64,000 bases of DNA from Deltaproteobacteria bacterium (GTDB taxonomy: Bacteria > Desulfobacterota > Desulfobulbia > Desulfobulbales > Desulfobulbaceae): assembly GCA_024280455.1 (NCBI GenBank), contig JAJRQC010000129.1, positions 1 to 64,000 of the forward strand, in the 5' to 3' direction. The notes beneath the pieces were generated by a model. It was not told the origin of the DNA. It saw only the letters and a program-made list of their open reading frames with translations, and searched no databases. Positions 25,223-34,637 of the stretch are shown here, in pieces. Position 1 is the stretch's first letter; each line of letters starts with the position of its first letter. The position numbers and the translations under genes were made by a program.

Positions 25223-28200
25223 ATGGAAGAAATACCCCAATATCATCAGGGTTTTGCCGGTAAACTGGCGAACACCTTCATCGGCTCTAAACTGACCCTG
25301 ATCACCATCATTGCCTCCCTGCTGCTCGGGGTAATGGCCGTGCTCATGCTGCCCAGAGAAGAGGAACCGCAGATCAAGGTGCCCATGATCGATGTCATGG
25401 TTTCCATGCCCGGCGCTACCCCAAGGGAAATTGAGGAACGGGTCTCCATCCCCATGGAAAAACTGCTCTACGAGCTCCCCGGTATTGAATATATTTATTC
25501 AACCTCCATGCCCGGCCGTTCCCTGCTGGTTGCCCGCTTCTATGTCGGTGAGAATCTGGAAAACTCCATTGTCCGCCTGAACCAGAAACTGGCCACCAAT
25601 TTTGACCGCATCCCGCACGGGGTCTCAACTCCGCTGGTCAAACCGCACACCATCGACGATGTCCCGATCCTGGCCTTGACGTTCCATTCAAAGACCTATG
25701 ATGGTTATGCCCTGCGCAGGCTCGCGGCCCAGGTGGACGATGAAATCAAAAATATATTTGAAGTCGCTGAAACAACCCTTATAGGCGGCAGCCGCAGACA
25801 GGTACGGATCCTCTTTGATCCCCTGAAACTTGCGGCCCGCAACCTGAGTGCGGACGAGTTGACCCGTGCCCTGCAGCAGGCCAACAAACAATCCATTGCC
25901 GGCAATCTGCTTTCACAGGACCGGGAAGTTCTGGTCCAGACCGGAGCCTTTCTCTCTTCGGCCCGGGAAATCGGTCGAATTGTGGTCGGAGTCTATGGTA
26001 ACACCCCGGTCTATCTCGACGAAGTCGCCGAGATCATTGACGGAGCTCAGGAACCGGAGAACTATGTTCTGTTCGGCAGCGGCGAGGGCAAACCGGAGGA
26101 AGCGGCGGTGACCCTGTCGGTTGCCAAACGCCCCGGAGCTAATGCCGTTCAGGTGGTGGACACGATCCTGGAAAAGGTGGAAAGCCTGAAGGGGCACCTC
26201 ATTCCGGCAGACATTGAGGTAACGGTCACCCGCGATTACGGGGACACTGCGGCGGAAAAGTCAAACGAGCTTCTCCTCCATATGGGTATTGCCGTTGTCG
26301 GCGTAGCCGTATTGATCCTGTTCTTTCTTGGCTGGCGGGAATCCATCATCGTCATGCTGGCGATTCCATCCACCCTGTCCCTGACCCTGCTCACCTTCTA
26401 CCTCTACGGCTATACTCTCAACCGAATTACCCTCTTTGCCCTCATCTTCTCGATTGGTATCCTGGTTGACGATGCAATCGTGGTGGTGGAAAACATCGTC
26501 CGCCACATGCGGCTGCCCCACAATAAAACCAAGCCCCTGGTCACCATTGCCCTGGAAGCGGTCTCCGAAGTCGGCAACCCGACTATTCTTGCGACCTGGG
26601 CGGTCATAGCCGCGATTCTTCCCATGGCCTTTGTCGGCGGCCTGATGGGCCCGTACATGCGGCCCATTCCCATCGGTGCTTCGGCGGCAATGATTATTTC
26701 CATGTTCATCGCCTTTACCATCACCCCCTGGGCAGCGGTGCATATCCTTAAAAAAGACTGCCCTCCGGAAGAATGTGCCATAGAACCGGAAACGGACTCC
26801 GACCATGCCCAGGATGACTTTTTCACCCGCCTCTACCACAGGGTCATGGAACCGCTGCTGGCCCATGGAGCCACACGACTGCTGTTCTTCACCGTTATCA
26901 TAGCCCTGCTGCTCGGCACCTGCTCCATGGTCTATTTCAGGATGGTCCAGGTCAAAATGCTGCCCTTTGACAACAAATCCGAATTCCAGGTTATCCTCAA
27001 CATGCCCGAAGGCTCTACCCTCGAGCACACCACCCGGGTGGCCCTTGAGATGGCGGCGGTCGTCGGCGGCCAACCTGAAGTGGTCAACTATCAGATCTAT
27101 GCCGGTACTTCCTCGCCCTACAACTTCAACGGCCTGGTCCGTCACTATTACATGCGTTCCGGACCGACGGTAGCCGATATCCAGGTCAACCTGCTTCCCA
27201 AGAGCAAACGGGACAAGCAGAGTCACGACATTGCCAAACGGGTCCGCCCTGCCATTGCCGCCATTGCCGAGAAATACGGGGCTGCGGTTGCCATTGCCGA
27301 GGTCCCGCCGGGCCCGCCGGTCCTGCAGACTCTGGTTGCAGAAATCTATGGCCCCTCGGATAAAGAACGGGTAGCCCTTGCCACTGCAGTCAAAAAGATA
27401 TTTGCCGACACCGAAGGCGTAGTGGATATCGACTGGTACCGTGAAGAGGACCGCAGCAAGCTGGTTCTCAGCGTGGATAAAGAAAAGGCCGCCTTAAACG
27501 GTATCTCCGAGGGCGCCGTCAACCGGGCGGTCCAGGCTGGCCTGCATGGACTCTCCATTGACCTGTTCCACCAGCCAAGGGACAAGGAAGAGATCAACAT
27601 CATTCTCCAACTGCCGGTGGCCATGCGGGCGACCATTGACGGAGTTCTGAATATCTCGCTGCGGTCGATGAATAACCCGGAGGGGCCGCTGGTACCGCTT
27701 AGAGAGCTGGTCCGAATTGAAGAACAGCCGGTAAACCAGCCCATATACCGAAAAAATCTCAAATCGGTCATCTATGTCACCGGTGATGTGGCCGGGGCTG
27801 CCGAGAGCCCGGTCTACCCGATTCTGGCTATGAATAAAAAGCTGGCCGCTCTTGATGGCCGTGATTTCGGAGGCAGAGAAAAAGACATTGTCATCTACAA
27901 CCTCAATCAGCCGTTTACCCAGACCGAACCGGCCATGAAATGGGACGGAGAATGGCATATCACCCTTGAGGTCTTTCGCGACCTCGGCCTGGCCTTCTGC
28001 GTAGTCATGATCCTGATCTACATGCTGATGGTAGGCTGGTTCAAGGATTATATAACCCCGCTGGTGGTGATGGCGGCGATCCCCTTTTCGCTGATCGGCA
28101 TTCTCCCCGCCCACTGGGCCCTGGGTGCGTTTTTTTCCGCCACCTCAATGATCGGTTTCATGGCCGGGGCCGGAATCGTGGTCCGTAATTCCATCATCCT

Positions 28201-28474
28201 GGTCGACTTTATCGAACTGCGCCGCAGCCACGGTCTGCCGCTGGCCGAAGCCGTGGTTGAGGCCGGAGCCGTCCGTTTCCGGCCCATGCTCCTGACCGCG
28301 CTTGCCGTGGTCGTTGGTTCGTCGGTTATCCTGGCCGATCCCATCTTCCAGGGGCTTGCGATCTCGCTTATGTTTGGTGAAATTGCCAGTCTGTTGATCA
28401 GCCGAATGGCTGTGCCGGTCCTCTACTTTATGGTCAAACAACGCGGCGAAGCGGCAAAAACGGCCGCACCATAA
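25223..28474 (+). CDS. RND-type efflux transporter, AcrB/HAE1-like
   Basis: The 1083-residue inner membrane pump exports substrates using the proton gradient. The first membrane helix ([20 protein letters not shown]) is followed by a porter domain, and the proton-relay aspartate pair is visible in [17 protein letters not shown] in helix 4. A second half repeats the layout from about residue 555. It is longer than typical AcrB (about 1030-1050) because of an acidic insert of about 30 residues after helix 6 ([18 protein letters not shown]). The subfamily is that with [13 protein letters not shown] in the porter domain, common in environmental Proteobacteria. Whether it moves drugs, metals or lipids is unknown; the absence of the CusA methionine triad favours organic substrates. 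Confidence 0.93.
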   Translation: MEEIPQYHQGFAGKLANTFIGSKLTLITIIASLLLGVMAVLMLPREEEPQIKVPMIDVMVSMPGATPREIEERVSIPMEKLLYELPGIEYIYSTSMPGRSLLVARFYVGENLENSIVRLNQKLATNFDRIPHGVSTPLVKPHTIDDVPILALTFHSKTYDGYALRRLAAQVDDEIKNIFEVAETTLIGGSRRQVRILFDPLKLAARNLSADELTRALQQANKQSIAGNLLSQDREVLVQTGAFLSSAREIGRIVVGVYGNTPVYLDEVAEIIDGAQEPENYVLFGSGEGKPEEAAVTLSVAKRPGANAVQVVDTILEKVESLKGHLIPADIEVTVTRDYGDTAAEKSNELLLHMGIAVVGVAVLILFFLGWRESIIVMLAIPSTLSLTLLTFYLYGYTLNRITLFALIFSIGILVDDAIVVVENIVRHMRLPHNKTKPLVTIALEAVSEVGNPTILATWAVIAAILPMAFVGGLMGPYMRPIPIGASAAMIISMFIAFTITPWAAVHILKKDCPPEECAIEPETDSDHAQDDFFTRLYHRVMEPLLAHGATRLLFFTVIIALLLGTCSMVYFRMVQVKMLPFDNKSEFQVILNMPEGSTLEHTTRVALEMAAVVGGQPEVVNYQIYAGTSSPYNFNGLVRHYYMRSGPTVADIQVNLLPKSKRDKQSHDIAKRVRPAIAAIAEKYGAAVAIAEVPPGPPVLQTLVAEIYGPSDKERVALATAVKKIFADTEGVVDIDWYREEDRSKLVLSVDKEKAALNGISEGAVNRAVQAGLHGLSIDLFHQPRDKEEINIILQLPVAMRATIDGVLNISLRSMNNPEGPLVPLRELVRIEEQPVNQPIYRKNLKSVIYVTGDVAGAAESPVYPILAMNKKLAALDGRDFGGREKDIVIYNLNQPFTQTEPAMKWDGEWHITLEVFRDLGLAFCVVMILIYMLMVGWFKDYITPLVVMAAIPFSLIGILPAHWALGAFFSATSMIGFMAGAGIVVRNSIILVDFIELRRSHGLPLAEAVVEAGAVRFRPMLLTALAVVVGSSVILADPIFQGLAISLMFGEIASLLISRMAVPVLYFMVKQRGEAAKTAAP

Positions 28475-28532
28475 TGAACCTGTGCATTTTGTGCCTGCAA
28501 AAAAATTGAGCATCTGGTAACGAGAAGACATC

Positions 28533-28916
28533 ATGGATATAACCGCAATCTGGAGACCGGAATACAGTGTTGGGCACCAGGAAATTGACGCACAGCACAA
28601 GTATCTCTTTGAGCTGTGGATCATGCTCAACTCAATCAAAGACCAGCAGGACAACCACCTCTCTCTTGAGCAGGCCCTGCTCTCTCTGGTTGATTATGTT
28701 GAAATCCACTTTGCCGATGAAGAGAAGTACCTGCAGGCACACCCTGAATTTGACCGGCACCGACAGATCCATGCCGTTTTTTTAGCCCAATGCAAAACGT
28801 TCACGGAACAGTTCCAAAAGGGTTCCCTTGACACTCATACCGTGGTCGACTTTCTCCGCAGCTGGCTGATTGAGCACATTGTTGAAACAGACATTCGTTA
28901 CTTTAAAGAAATCTAA
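28533..28916 (+). CDS. Bacteriohemerythrin
   Basis: The 127-residue protein is a single hemerythrin domain that binds O2 at a non-heme di-iron site. The ligands are all visible: GHQEIDAQHKYLFEL, HFADEEKY (HxxxE), HRQIH and HIVETD. It probably stores, scavenges or senses oxygen in the cytoplasm, which suits an anaerobe facing oxygen. It starts 58 bases after the efflux pump and has its own weak leader; its stop nearly touches the stop of the convergent remnant at 28919. Physical linkage to signalling genes is typical of the family but no fusion is present here. Confidence 0.93.
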   Translation: MDITAIWRPEYSVGHQEIDAQHKYLFELWIMLNSIKDQQDNHLSLEQALLSLVDYVEIHFADEEKYLQAHPEFDRHRQIHAVFLAQCKTFTEQFQKGSLDTHTVVDFLRSWLIEHIVETDIRYFKEI

Positions 28917-28918
28917 TT

Positions 28919-29143
28919 CTATTTTCGAGCGTCAAGCACCTTACGCACCACTTCAGCCAGCGTCTTATTATCAACCGGCTTGGCAACAAACTCCCGGACC
29001 CCGATCAGTTCTTCGGAAGGGTCGCCGAGAATCTCGCACCCCTTTGCATTGATCAGATTAATCCGTCCCTGGTCATCAAGACCAAGAACCATCACCCCTA
29101 TTTTATCAATCAGATCCTGCTTGGTAAGCTGTTGCAAGACCAT
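28919..29143 (-). pseudogene. Collapsed PAS-to-receiver sensor remnant
   Basis: The 74-codon frame joins the start of a PAS domain (IGVMVLGLDDQGRINLINAK, then GCEILGDPSEELIG) straight to the end of a receiver domain (VREFVAKPVDNKTLAEVV, with the conserved KP and the last helix). The rest of the PAS domain, any kinase core and most of the receiver are missing. It is best explained as an internal deletion of a PAS-HisKA-HATPase-REC hybrid kinase. Its 5' side abuts the inverted-repeat element at 29155-29319. A functional micro-protein seems unlikely but cannot be excluded. Confidence 0.7.
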
Positions 29144-29154
29144 CTTCTGTTCTC

Positions 29155-29319
29155 TAGTGTCGCGTCAATGATGAAACGACGTAATATTGCGCCGCAGTTT
29201 TTTGTGCCATGCTGTTTCCGGCTTTGGGCGCATAGTTGAACTATGTAACTGAAGACGGAAACAGCATGGCGCGGAAAAGGACAAGCAAGATGCGTCGGAG
29301 CATCGTTGACGAGACACAA
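29155..29319. repeat. 165-bp inverted-repeat element, AGTGTCGCGTCAACGATGC family, copy B
   Basis: The ends are TAGTGTCGCGTCAATGATG (29155-29173) and the reverse complement of TTGTGTCTCGTCAACGATG (29301-29319). A perfect 15-bp inner stem (GCCATGCTGTTTCCG at 29206 with CGGAAACAGCATGGC at 29256) surrounds a small CATAGTT/AACTATG palindrome. GGCGCGGAAAAG...ACAAGCA matches the interior of copy A in inverse orientation. It carries no transposase and lies between the collapsed sensor remnant and the diguanylate cyclase stop. Confidence 0.78.
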
Positions 29320-29333
29320 GGGAAAGAAAAAAA

Positions 29334-31337
29334 CTACCCGGCGACGACCCGGTTGCGGCCGGTTTCCTTGGCCCTGTACATGGCCGTATCAACTCGTTTC
29401 AACAACGAATCAATAGTGTCCAACTGCTGCTGATGGGCCACACCGATACTCACCGTCAACCTGCCGGCCTCTGTAAACCGGTACTCACTGATCCGTTGCC
29501 GCAAACGTTCGCCCAGGGCCAGTGCCATGTCCGGATTCGTCTGCGGCAAGAGGACCATAAACTCTTCACCACCCCAGCGGGCGAGGATGTCGGACTGACG
29601 AATCAATTCCATGCTCAGATCCACCACTTCAACAAGAACCCGGTCGCCGACATCATGGCCATAGGTGTCATTCACTCTCTTAAAATGATCAAGATCAAAC
29701 ATAAGCAGGGAAAACGGTTCTCCATAGCGGCCGCTTCTGGTCATTTCCCGAGACAGTATATCCATGAACATTCGACGATTATAGGCGCCGGTCAGGGGAT
29801 CGGTGGTGGAAAGGCGCTGCAGTTTTTCTTCCGCCTCCTTCAGCGCCGTAACATCCCGGTTTGTGGTTCGCCGTCCCTGCCAGGTACCGTCGTCTGTAAA
29901 CATTGCCTGACATTTATGCCATATCCAGCGCATTTCCCCATCTTTACGCAAAATACGAAAGGTAATCTCCGCCGGTTCCGAGGCTCCCTGGTGGTGCTGC
30001 TTCCGGTGGTCGAGGAACCGCTGGCGGTCATCGGGGTGGATAATGGAAACGAAGAATTCAGAATCCTGGGAAAAGACCTCCCTGGGATAGCCGCTTATCT
30101 CCTTGCAGCTCGGGGTGATATAGAGATACTGCCCATCGATTCCATGCCAGGCGTCCCAATCAACGGAATACTCGGCCATGGCCTCAAATTTCGCTTCACT
30201 TTCCTGCAGTTTTTCAAGACTGTGGGCAAGCTCAAGCCGTCCCTGGGCAACCATATTTTCCAGTTTTTTTGCCCCGAGATGGATACCGAAATAGAGCAGG
30301 AGCTCAGTGAGAACAAAAACGAACAGTCCATAAAAAATATTCATTTTCAGGCTGTTGGTAAAGTTCTCGCTTTCCTGAGCAACATTCTGCCAGGCAACGA
30401 TACTGCCTACCGGAGGCAGCGACTGATTCCTGATCCCTGAAAAGTCATAGAGTGGAAAACGAACAATCAGATGCGGAACAGAGGCAATCTCAGCCACCTG
30501 CCAGGAAAAAGCCTGCAGACCCGGCTGCAACACGTTGTCGAGTATGGGCATAATACCGGGATCGGTGGTTGCCTTCAGGAGCAGACCGGCTACCGGCGCA
30601 CTTCTTCCCCGTACAAATTTTTCAAGATATTCCGGCCAGAGATGTGTTGTGAGATGATCAAGGGTCAACAGGACCGCCATGCCGATATGTCGAGGTTCAG
30701 CCGCATTTTCAAGGGTGGATTGACAGGAGGTGCCCGCTTCAAGGGCTCCGACATAGACCTGCCTGAAGTCCGCCTGATCCTCGGCAAAGACGGGAACAAC
30801 TCCACGAATGGCGGAATATATCCGACCGGTTTCAAAGCCGGAAACCGGCTGCCTTGTCTGATTGACAGTATCCACGGTCTTTCTGACCGTATCCATGCGG
30901 TCACCGAATTTTTCCGGCGCGTGAACACGAAGAAAAGAAAGGGCGCCCGGGCCGAGATGAAAGTGCAGTTGGCGAAAATCGTACTCAGCGGCCAGTTTAT
31001 CCCGCGAAGCGGCAAGCCGCCGGTAGAGTTTCATGCGAACCGCAGCAGCCAGTTCTCCACCAGACCCGCCGCCTTCGGCTGCCACCGCCTTTTTCCCGGC
31101 CAGGAACAGTTGCTGCACTTCAGGATCGGCGGCAACAAAGGTAGCAATCTGCAGCATGCGCTGTTCCGTTGCCTGCTGGGCCTGAACAAAGGCGGCTTCA
31201 ATCTCTCGGCCGACCTGGAAGAACTGGTTGTCCAGCGCCTTTTTCGACGAATAATAGTTGATCAGAATAAATATGATATCCAGACTGACAAACAACAGAC
31301 TGAGTACGATAAAAATTCTGACGGATTTCTTTGCCAC
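29334..31337 (-). CDS. Membrane diguanylate cyclase with double-Cache, PAS and GGDEF domains
   Basis: The 667-residue protein makes cyclic-di-GMP. A membrane helix near residues 5-28 precedes a large periplasmic double-Cache region (about 30-320) and a second helix (YGLFVFVLTELLLYFGI). A PAS domain with PAC motif follows (about 360-480), then the GGDEF domain with DPLTGAYNRR, FDLDHFKRVND and the active site RWGGEEF. The longest frame uses TTG at 31433, but a good promoter lies over and after that codon, so I chose the GTG at 31337 with AGGA six bases upstream. The inhibitory RxxD site is not obvious. It probably sets c-di-GMP in response to an extracellular ligand. Confidence 0.88.
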   Translation of the reverse strand: MAKKSVRIFIVLSLLFVSLDIIFILINYYSSKKALDNQFFQVGREIEAAFVQAQQATEQRMLQIATFVAADPEVQQLFLAGKKAVAAEGGGSGGELAAAVRMKLYRRLAASRDKLAAEYDFRQLHFHLGPGALSFLRVHAPEKFGDRMDTVRKTVDTVNQTRQPVSGFETGRIYSAIRGVVPVFAEDQADFRQVYVGALEAGTSCQSTLENAAEPRHIGMAVLLTLDHLTTHLWPEYLEKFVRGRSAPVAGLLLKATTDPGIMPILDNVLQPGLQAFSWQVAEIASVPHLIVRFPLYDFSGIRNQSLPPVGSIVAWQNVAQESENFTNSLKMNIFYGLFVFVLTELLLYFGIHLGAKKLENMVAQGRLELAHSLEKLQESEAKFEAMAEYSVDWDAWHGIDGQYLYITPSCKEISGYPREVFSQDSEFFVSIIHPDDRQRFLDHRKQHHQGASEPAEITFRILRKDGEMRWIWHKCQAMFTDDGTWQGRRTTNRDVTALKEAEEKLQRLSTTDPLTGAYNRRMFMDILSREMTRSGRYGEPFSLLMFDLDHFKRVNDTYGHDVGDRVLVEVVDLSMELIRQSDILARWGGEEFMVLLPQTNPDMALALGERLRQRISEYRFTEAGRLTVSIGVAHQQQLDTIDSLLKRVDTAMYRAKETGRNRVVAG

Positions 31338-31404
31338 CTGCGGTCCTATTCGATTGTTCAAACATCCCGTGCACGTTTTCCGCCCTGCCTTCCACTTATT
31401 GTGT

Positions 31405-31433
31405 ATAATATGCCTCGACCAATTGGATAGCAA
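31405..31433 (-). promoter_or_regulatory. Promoter of the diguanylate cyclase gene
   Basis: On the minus strand TTGCTA (31433-31428) and TATTAT (31410-31405) are 17 bases apart. This promoter overlaps the upstream TTG start codon of the longest frame and supports the GTG start at 31337. Confidence 0.5.
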
Positions 31434-31558
31434 GAGATTTCACAGACATCACGGCTCAAGTGAAAATCAATTTGTTGTTGTACAAAACTGCTGGCTGTGC
31501 AATACTTCCAAACGATTATGCTTCTTCCCGCAAGACGGCCTTTCCCCTTGTTATTTTT

Positions 31559-31700
31559 GTCGGTGTCGCAGATAGCGAAGACTTTCGGCAAGCGAACTCG
31601 TGAGACTCCGAGAAGCCTCGCCACCGAGGGCGGAAAGGTTATAACCCCCTGTATTTTCGTACAGTGCAAATGGCGTTTTCGCCTTTTTACAAGTCCATCA
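31559..31700. repeat. MITE-like element, TCGTAAAAAG family, copy 3 with a 40-bp insert
   Basis: It starts TGTCGGTGTCG like copy 2 and shares GCCTCGCCACCGA, GGTTATAACC, TACAGTGCAAATGGCGTTTT and AGTCCATCA with it. Where copy 2 has GTAAAAA, this copy carries about 40 extra bases, including GATAGCGAAGACTTTCGG and GTGAGACTCCGAGAAGCC, motifs also present in copy 1 (inverted) and near 4230. It lies in the 411-base divergent gap before rlmKL; nothing else was seen there except the cyclase promoter. Confidence 0.78.
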
Positions 31701-31748
31701 TTTTTCTAAGCACCGATATCCGGCAACCTGACATTCTGGTACAAACCA

Positions 31749-33947
31749 TTGACAACAATTAGACGCAAACGCAACACAAAGAAACAGCCGCAGATCTATA
31801 CCGCCACCTGCAGCGCAGGCATGGAAAATATGGTCAAGGCGGAAATACAGGATTTCGGCGGTAAAAACGTAACAACCACTCCAGGTGCGGTTTCCTGGAA
31901 CGGCGGCCTGGAAACCGCCTACCGGGCCTGCCTCTGGTCACGTTTTTCATCGCGCATCCTCCTGCAGATCGCGGCTTTTGATGCCCCGGATACCGATGCC
32001 CTCTATCAGCATATAAATGGGATCGAATGGGACATACATTTTCAGCCCAAGGCGACCTTTGCCGTCTACTGCACCCTTTCCGATTCAGCAATCACCCATA
32101 GCCATTTTGCCTCACTCCGGGTCAAAGACGGGATTGTCGACTACTTCAGGGATCGGACCGGCAAACGACCGGACATTGATGTCCACCGGCCTGGAATCCG
32201 GCTCAACCTGCATATTAAAGGGACCAGGGCCAGTCTGGCCATTGATCTCTCCGGCGACAGCCTCCACCGTCGCGGATACCGGGAACAAGCCGGGATTGCA
32301 CCCCTCAAGGAAACCCTGGCCGCCGCTATTGCCGGTTTGAGCGGCGTCGACACCAACTTCCCGGCTGATGCTACTCTGCTCGATCCCATGTGCGGGTCAG
32401 GCACCCTGCTGATCGAGGCCGCGCTCATCCTCAGTGATTCCGCCCCGGGCCTGCAACGGAAACATTTCGGCTTCATGTTCTGGAAACGGCACAGTAAAAA
32501 AACATGGGACAAGCTTGTGGAAGAGGCCCTGGAACGTGAACAGGCTGGACACGAGCGCCCCTGGCCGCAAATTATCGGTTATGACGCCGATCCAAAGGCG
32601 GTGGCGGCAGCACGGAAAAATATCGATCTGGCCGGACTTACGGACATGATCATCATCAAGCAGGCTCAGCTCGCCCGTCTGCGTTGTCCCGGAAAGAACG
32701 GTCTGCTGATTACAAATCCGCCCTATGGTGAACGGCTCTCTGAACGGGAGGCGGTCAAATATCTGTATCGCTTTTTAGGGCGCAGATTTTCAGCTGATTT
32801 TCAGGGTTGGAAAATGGGCTTTTTCTCCGCCAATCCCGATCTGGCCGACATGATCGGACTCCACTGGACCGGTCGACACGCACTCTACAACGGACCGATC
32901 AAATGCCGACTGCTGACCGGTGACTGGAAAGAAAAAGGCGAAAAGCCTGTCCTGGAGCTCCAGCTCTCGGATGCTGAAATAACCGGACCGGGAATCGATC
33001 TTGCCAACCGGATCCGCAAGAACTGGGACCACCTGCGTCCCTGGGCCGAGAAAAATGCAATCAGCTGCTTTCGGCTCTACGATGCCGATCTGCCGGAGTA
33101 CAATCTTGCGATTGATATTTATGAGGGCTGGGTCCATATCCAGGAATACGCGCCGCCCAAGACCATCGAGCCGGAAAAGTCCTCCCAGCGGTTCCACACC
33201 GGTCTTCAGGTCATGCGGGAACTGTTTTCTCTTGAACGCAGTCAGTTGTTTATCAAGACGAGGACACAGCAGAAGGGGAAACAGCAGTATCAAAAGAAAA
33301 AAGGCGGGGGAAAACTCTTTGAGGTCCACGAAGGCGGTGCGAGCTTTCTGGTCAACTTCACCCACTATTTAGATACCGGCCTGTTCCTGGATCATCGCAA
33401 GACCAGGGCACGAATCGGCGAACTGGCCCAGGGCAGAACCTTCCTCAACCTGTTTGGCTATACCGGCTCGGCAACGGTCTATGCCGCCATGCACGGCGCG
33501 ACCTCGACCACAACAGTGGATGTCTCGGAAACCTACTTGAGTCGCACCCTGGCCAATCTATCCCAGAACGGGTATGGGGGATCGCTGCACACTATTGTTG
33601 AGTCCGACTGCATGGAGTGGTTAAAAAAGGAACGGCAGCGCTACGGTCTGATCTTTGTTGACCCGCCTACTTTTTCCAATGCCCGCCACAAGGAGCGAAC
33701 CTTTTCCGTCCAGGACGACCATGAGGAACTTCTGCGACTGGCAATGGCACGTCTGTCTCAAAACGGACTTCTTTTATTTTCAACCAACTTCCGAAAATTT
33801 TCAATGTCTGATCACCTGTACCATGATTTTAATATCCTTGAGATAACCGACCAGACCCTGCCCAGAGATTTCAAACAGAAGGGACATATTCACCGCACCT
33901 TTGAATTCCGGCACCAACAGGATAATCCGGAAGATACGGAAGCATGA
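31749..33947 (+). CDS. rlmL: 23S rRNA (guanine-N2/N7) methyltransferase RlmKL
   Basis: The 732-residue fusion enzyme methylates G2445 (N2) and G2069 (N7) of 23S rRNA. A THUMP domain fills about residues 15-165. The RlmL methyltransferase part has LLDPMCGSGTLLIEAAL and the catalytic NPPYGERL; the RlmK half from about residue 490 has FLNLFGYTGSATVYAA and FVDPPTFSNA. Length and order match the gammaproteobacterial fused enzyme. The start is TTG at 31749, since no ATG exists before the THUMP domain begins; its binding site is weak. The stop overlaps the next gene's start by four bases (ATGA), so the Nudix gene is coupled. Confidence 0.93.
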   Translation: MTTIRRKRNTKKQPQIYTATCSAGMENMVKAEIQDFGGKNVTTTPGAVSWNGGLETAYRACLWSRFSSRILLQIAAFDAPDTDALYQHINGIEWDIHFQPKATFAVYCTLSDSAITHSHFASLRVKDGIVDYFRDRTGKRPDIDVHRPGIRLNLHIKGTRASLAIDLSGDSLHRRGYREQAGIAPLKETLAAAIAGLSGVDTNFPADATLLDPMCGSGTLLIEAALILSDSAPGLQRKHFGFMFWKRHSKKTWDKLVEEALEREQAGHERPWPQIIGYDADPKAVAAARKNIDLAGLTDMIIIKQAQLARLRCPGKNGLLITNPPYGERLSEREAVKYLYRFLGRRFSADFQGWKMGFFSANPDLADMIGLHWTGRHALYNGPIKCRLLTGDWKEKGEKPVLELQLSDAEITGPGIDLANRIRKNWDHLRPWAEKNAISCFRLYDADLPEYNLAIDIYEGWVHIQEYAPPKTIEPEKSSQRFHTGLQVMRELFSLERSQLFIKTRTQQKGKQQYQKKKGGGKLFEVHEGGASFLVNFTHYLDTGLFLDHRKTRARIGELAQGRTFLNLFGYTGSATVYAAMHGATSTTTVDVSETYLSRTLANLSQNGYGGSLHTIVESDCMEWLKKERQRYGLIFVDPPTFSNARHKERTFSVQDDHEELLRLAMARLSQNGLLLFSTNFRKFSMSDHLYHDFNILEITDQTLPRDFKQKGHIHRTFEFRHQQDNPEDTEA

Positions 33948-34444
33948 GCGACCCCGGCCAGGAAATAATTCAGATCGTTGACCGGGACAACCGGGAAATT
34001 GCCGTGGTCGCCCGTCATATCATGCGGGCGCAGAAACTCATTCACCGGGCCGCGTATATCCTTGTCTTCAACCGGGCAGGAAAACTCTTTGTCCAGAAAC
34101 GCACCATGAGTAAGGATATATATCCCGGATTTTGGGATGTGGCGGCAGGCGGTGTTGTCCTGGCCGATGAGAGTTATGAGCTTTCAGCCGCCCGTGAGCT
34201 TGCCGAGGAACTCGGGGTTAAGGGAAAGCTGCAGTTTCTCTTTGATCAGTATTATGAGGATGCGGACAACCGGGTCTGGGGACGAATCTTTTCGTGTATT
34301 CACGAGGGGCCGTTTACACTCCAGGAAGAGGAGGTGGAGGCCGGTTGTTTTATGGCAATTGCCGAGGCCCTTGCCCTGAGTACGAAAGAACCGTTCACCC
34401 CGGACGGATTGCTCTTATTAAAACGGTTGGACACGGAAAAATAA
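33944..34444 (+). CDS. NUDIX hydrolase
   Basis: The 166-residue protein has the Nudix box at about residues 68-90: GGVVLADESYELSAARELAE followed by ELGV, with the metal-binding REL-EE core intact. The N-terminal EIIQIVDRDNREIAVVARHIM resembles the YfcD/isopentenyl-diphosphate-isomerase-like Nudix group. It should cleave a nucleoside diphosphate linked to another moiety; the substrate is unknown. The ATG overlaps the rlmKL stop by four bases. A housecleaning role is the family norm. Confidence 0.9.
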   Translation: MSDPGQEIIQIVDRDNREIAVVARHIMRAQKLIHRAAYILVFNRAGKLFVQKRTMSKDIYPGFWDVAAGGVVLADESYELSAARELAEELGVKGKLQFLFDQYYEDADNRVWGRIFSCIHEGPFTLQEEEVEAGCFMAIAEALALSTKEPFTPDGLLLLKRLDTEK

Positions 34445-34637
34445 CCACTAATGGACAGGCATCAAAGAATAAGGTTCTTTCTGAAACATGCAGCTGAAAT
34501 TTATACAGACCAATTCAACACCCGGAGAAGACATATTATTTGATCTGCTCTAATGAATCATGATACACATACAGTGTAGGCTATAAAGATTTCTCAACCA
34601 TCACCTCCGCAGAAAAATTAATAACCGAATTTTGATA

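Noticed and set aside
26261-27226. 321-codon frame antisense to the RND pump
   Set aside because: It is rich in His, Gly and Asp, the normal reverse image of a membrane protein gene, and is fully covered by a strong pump gene.
29155-29319. Complete insertion sequence
   Set aside because: The 165-bp element has inverted ends but no transposase frame.
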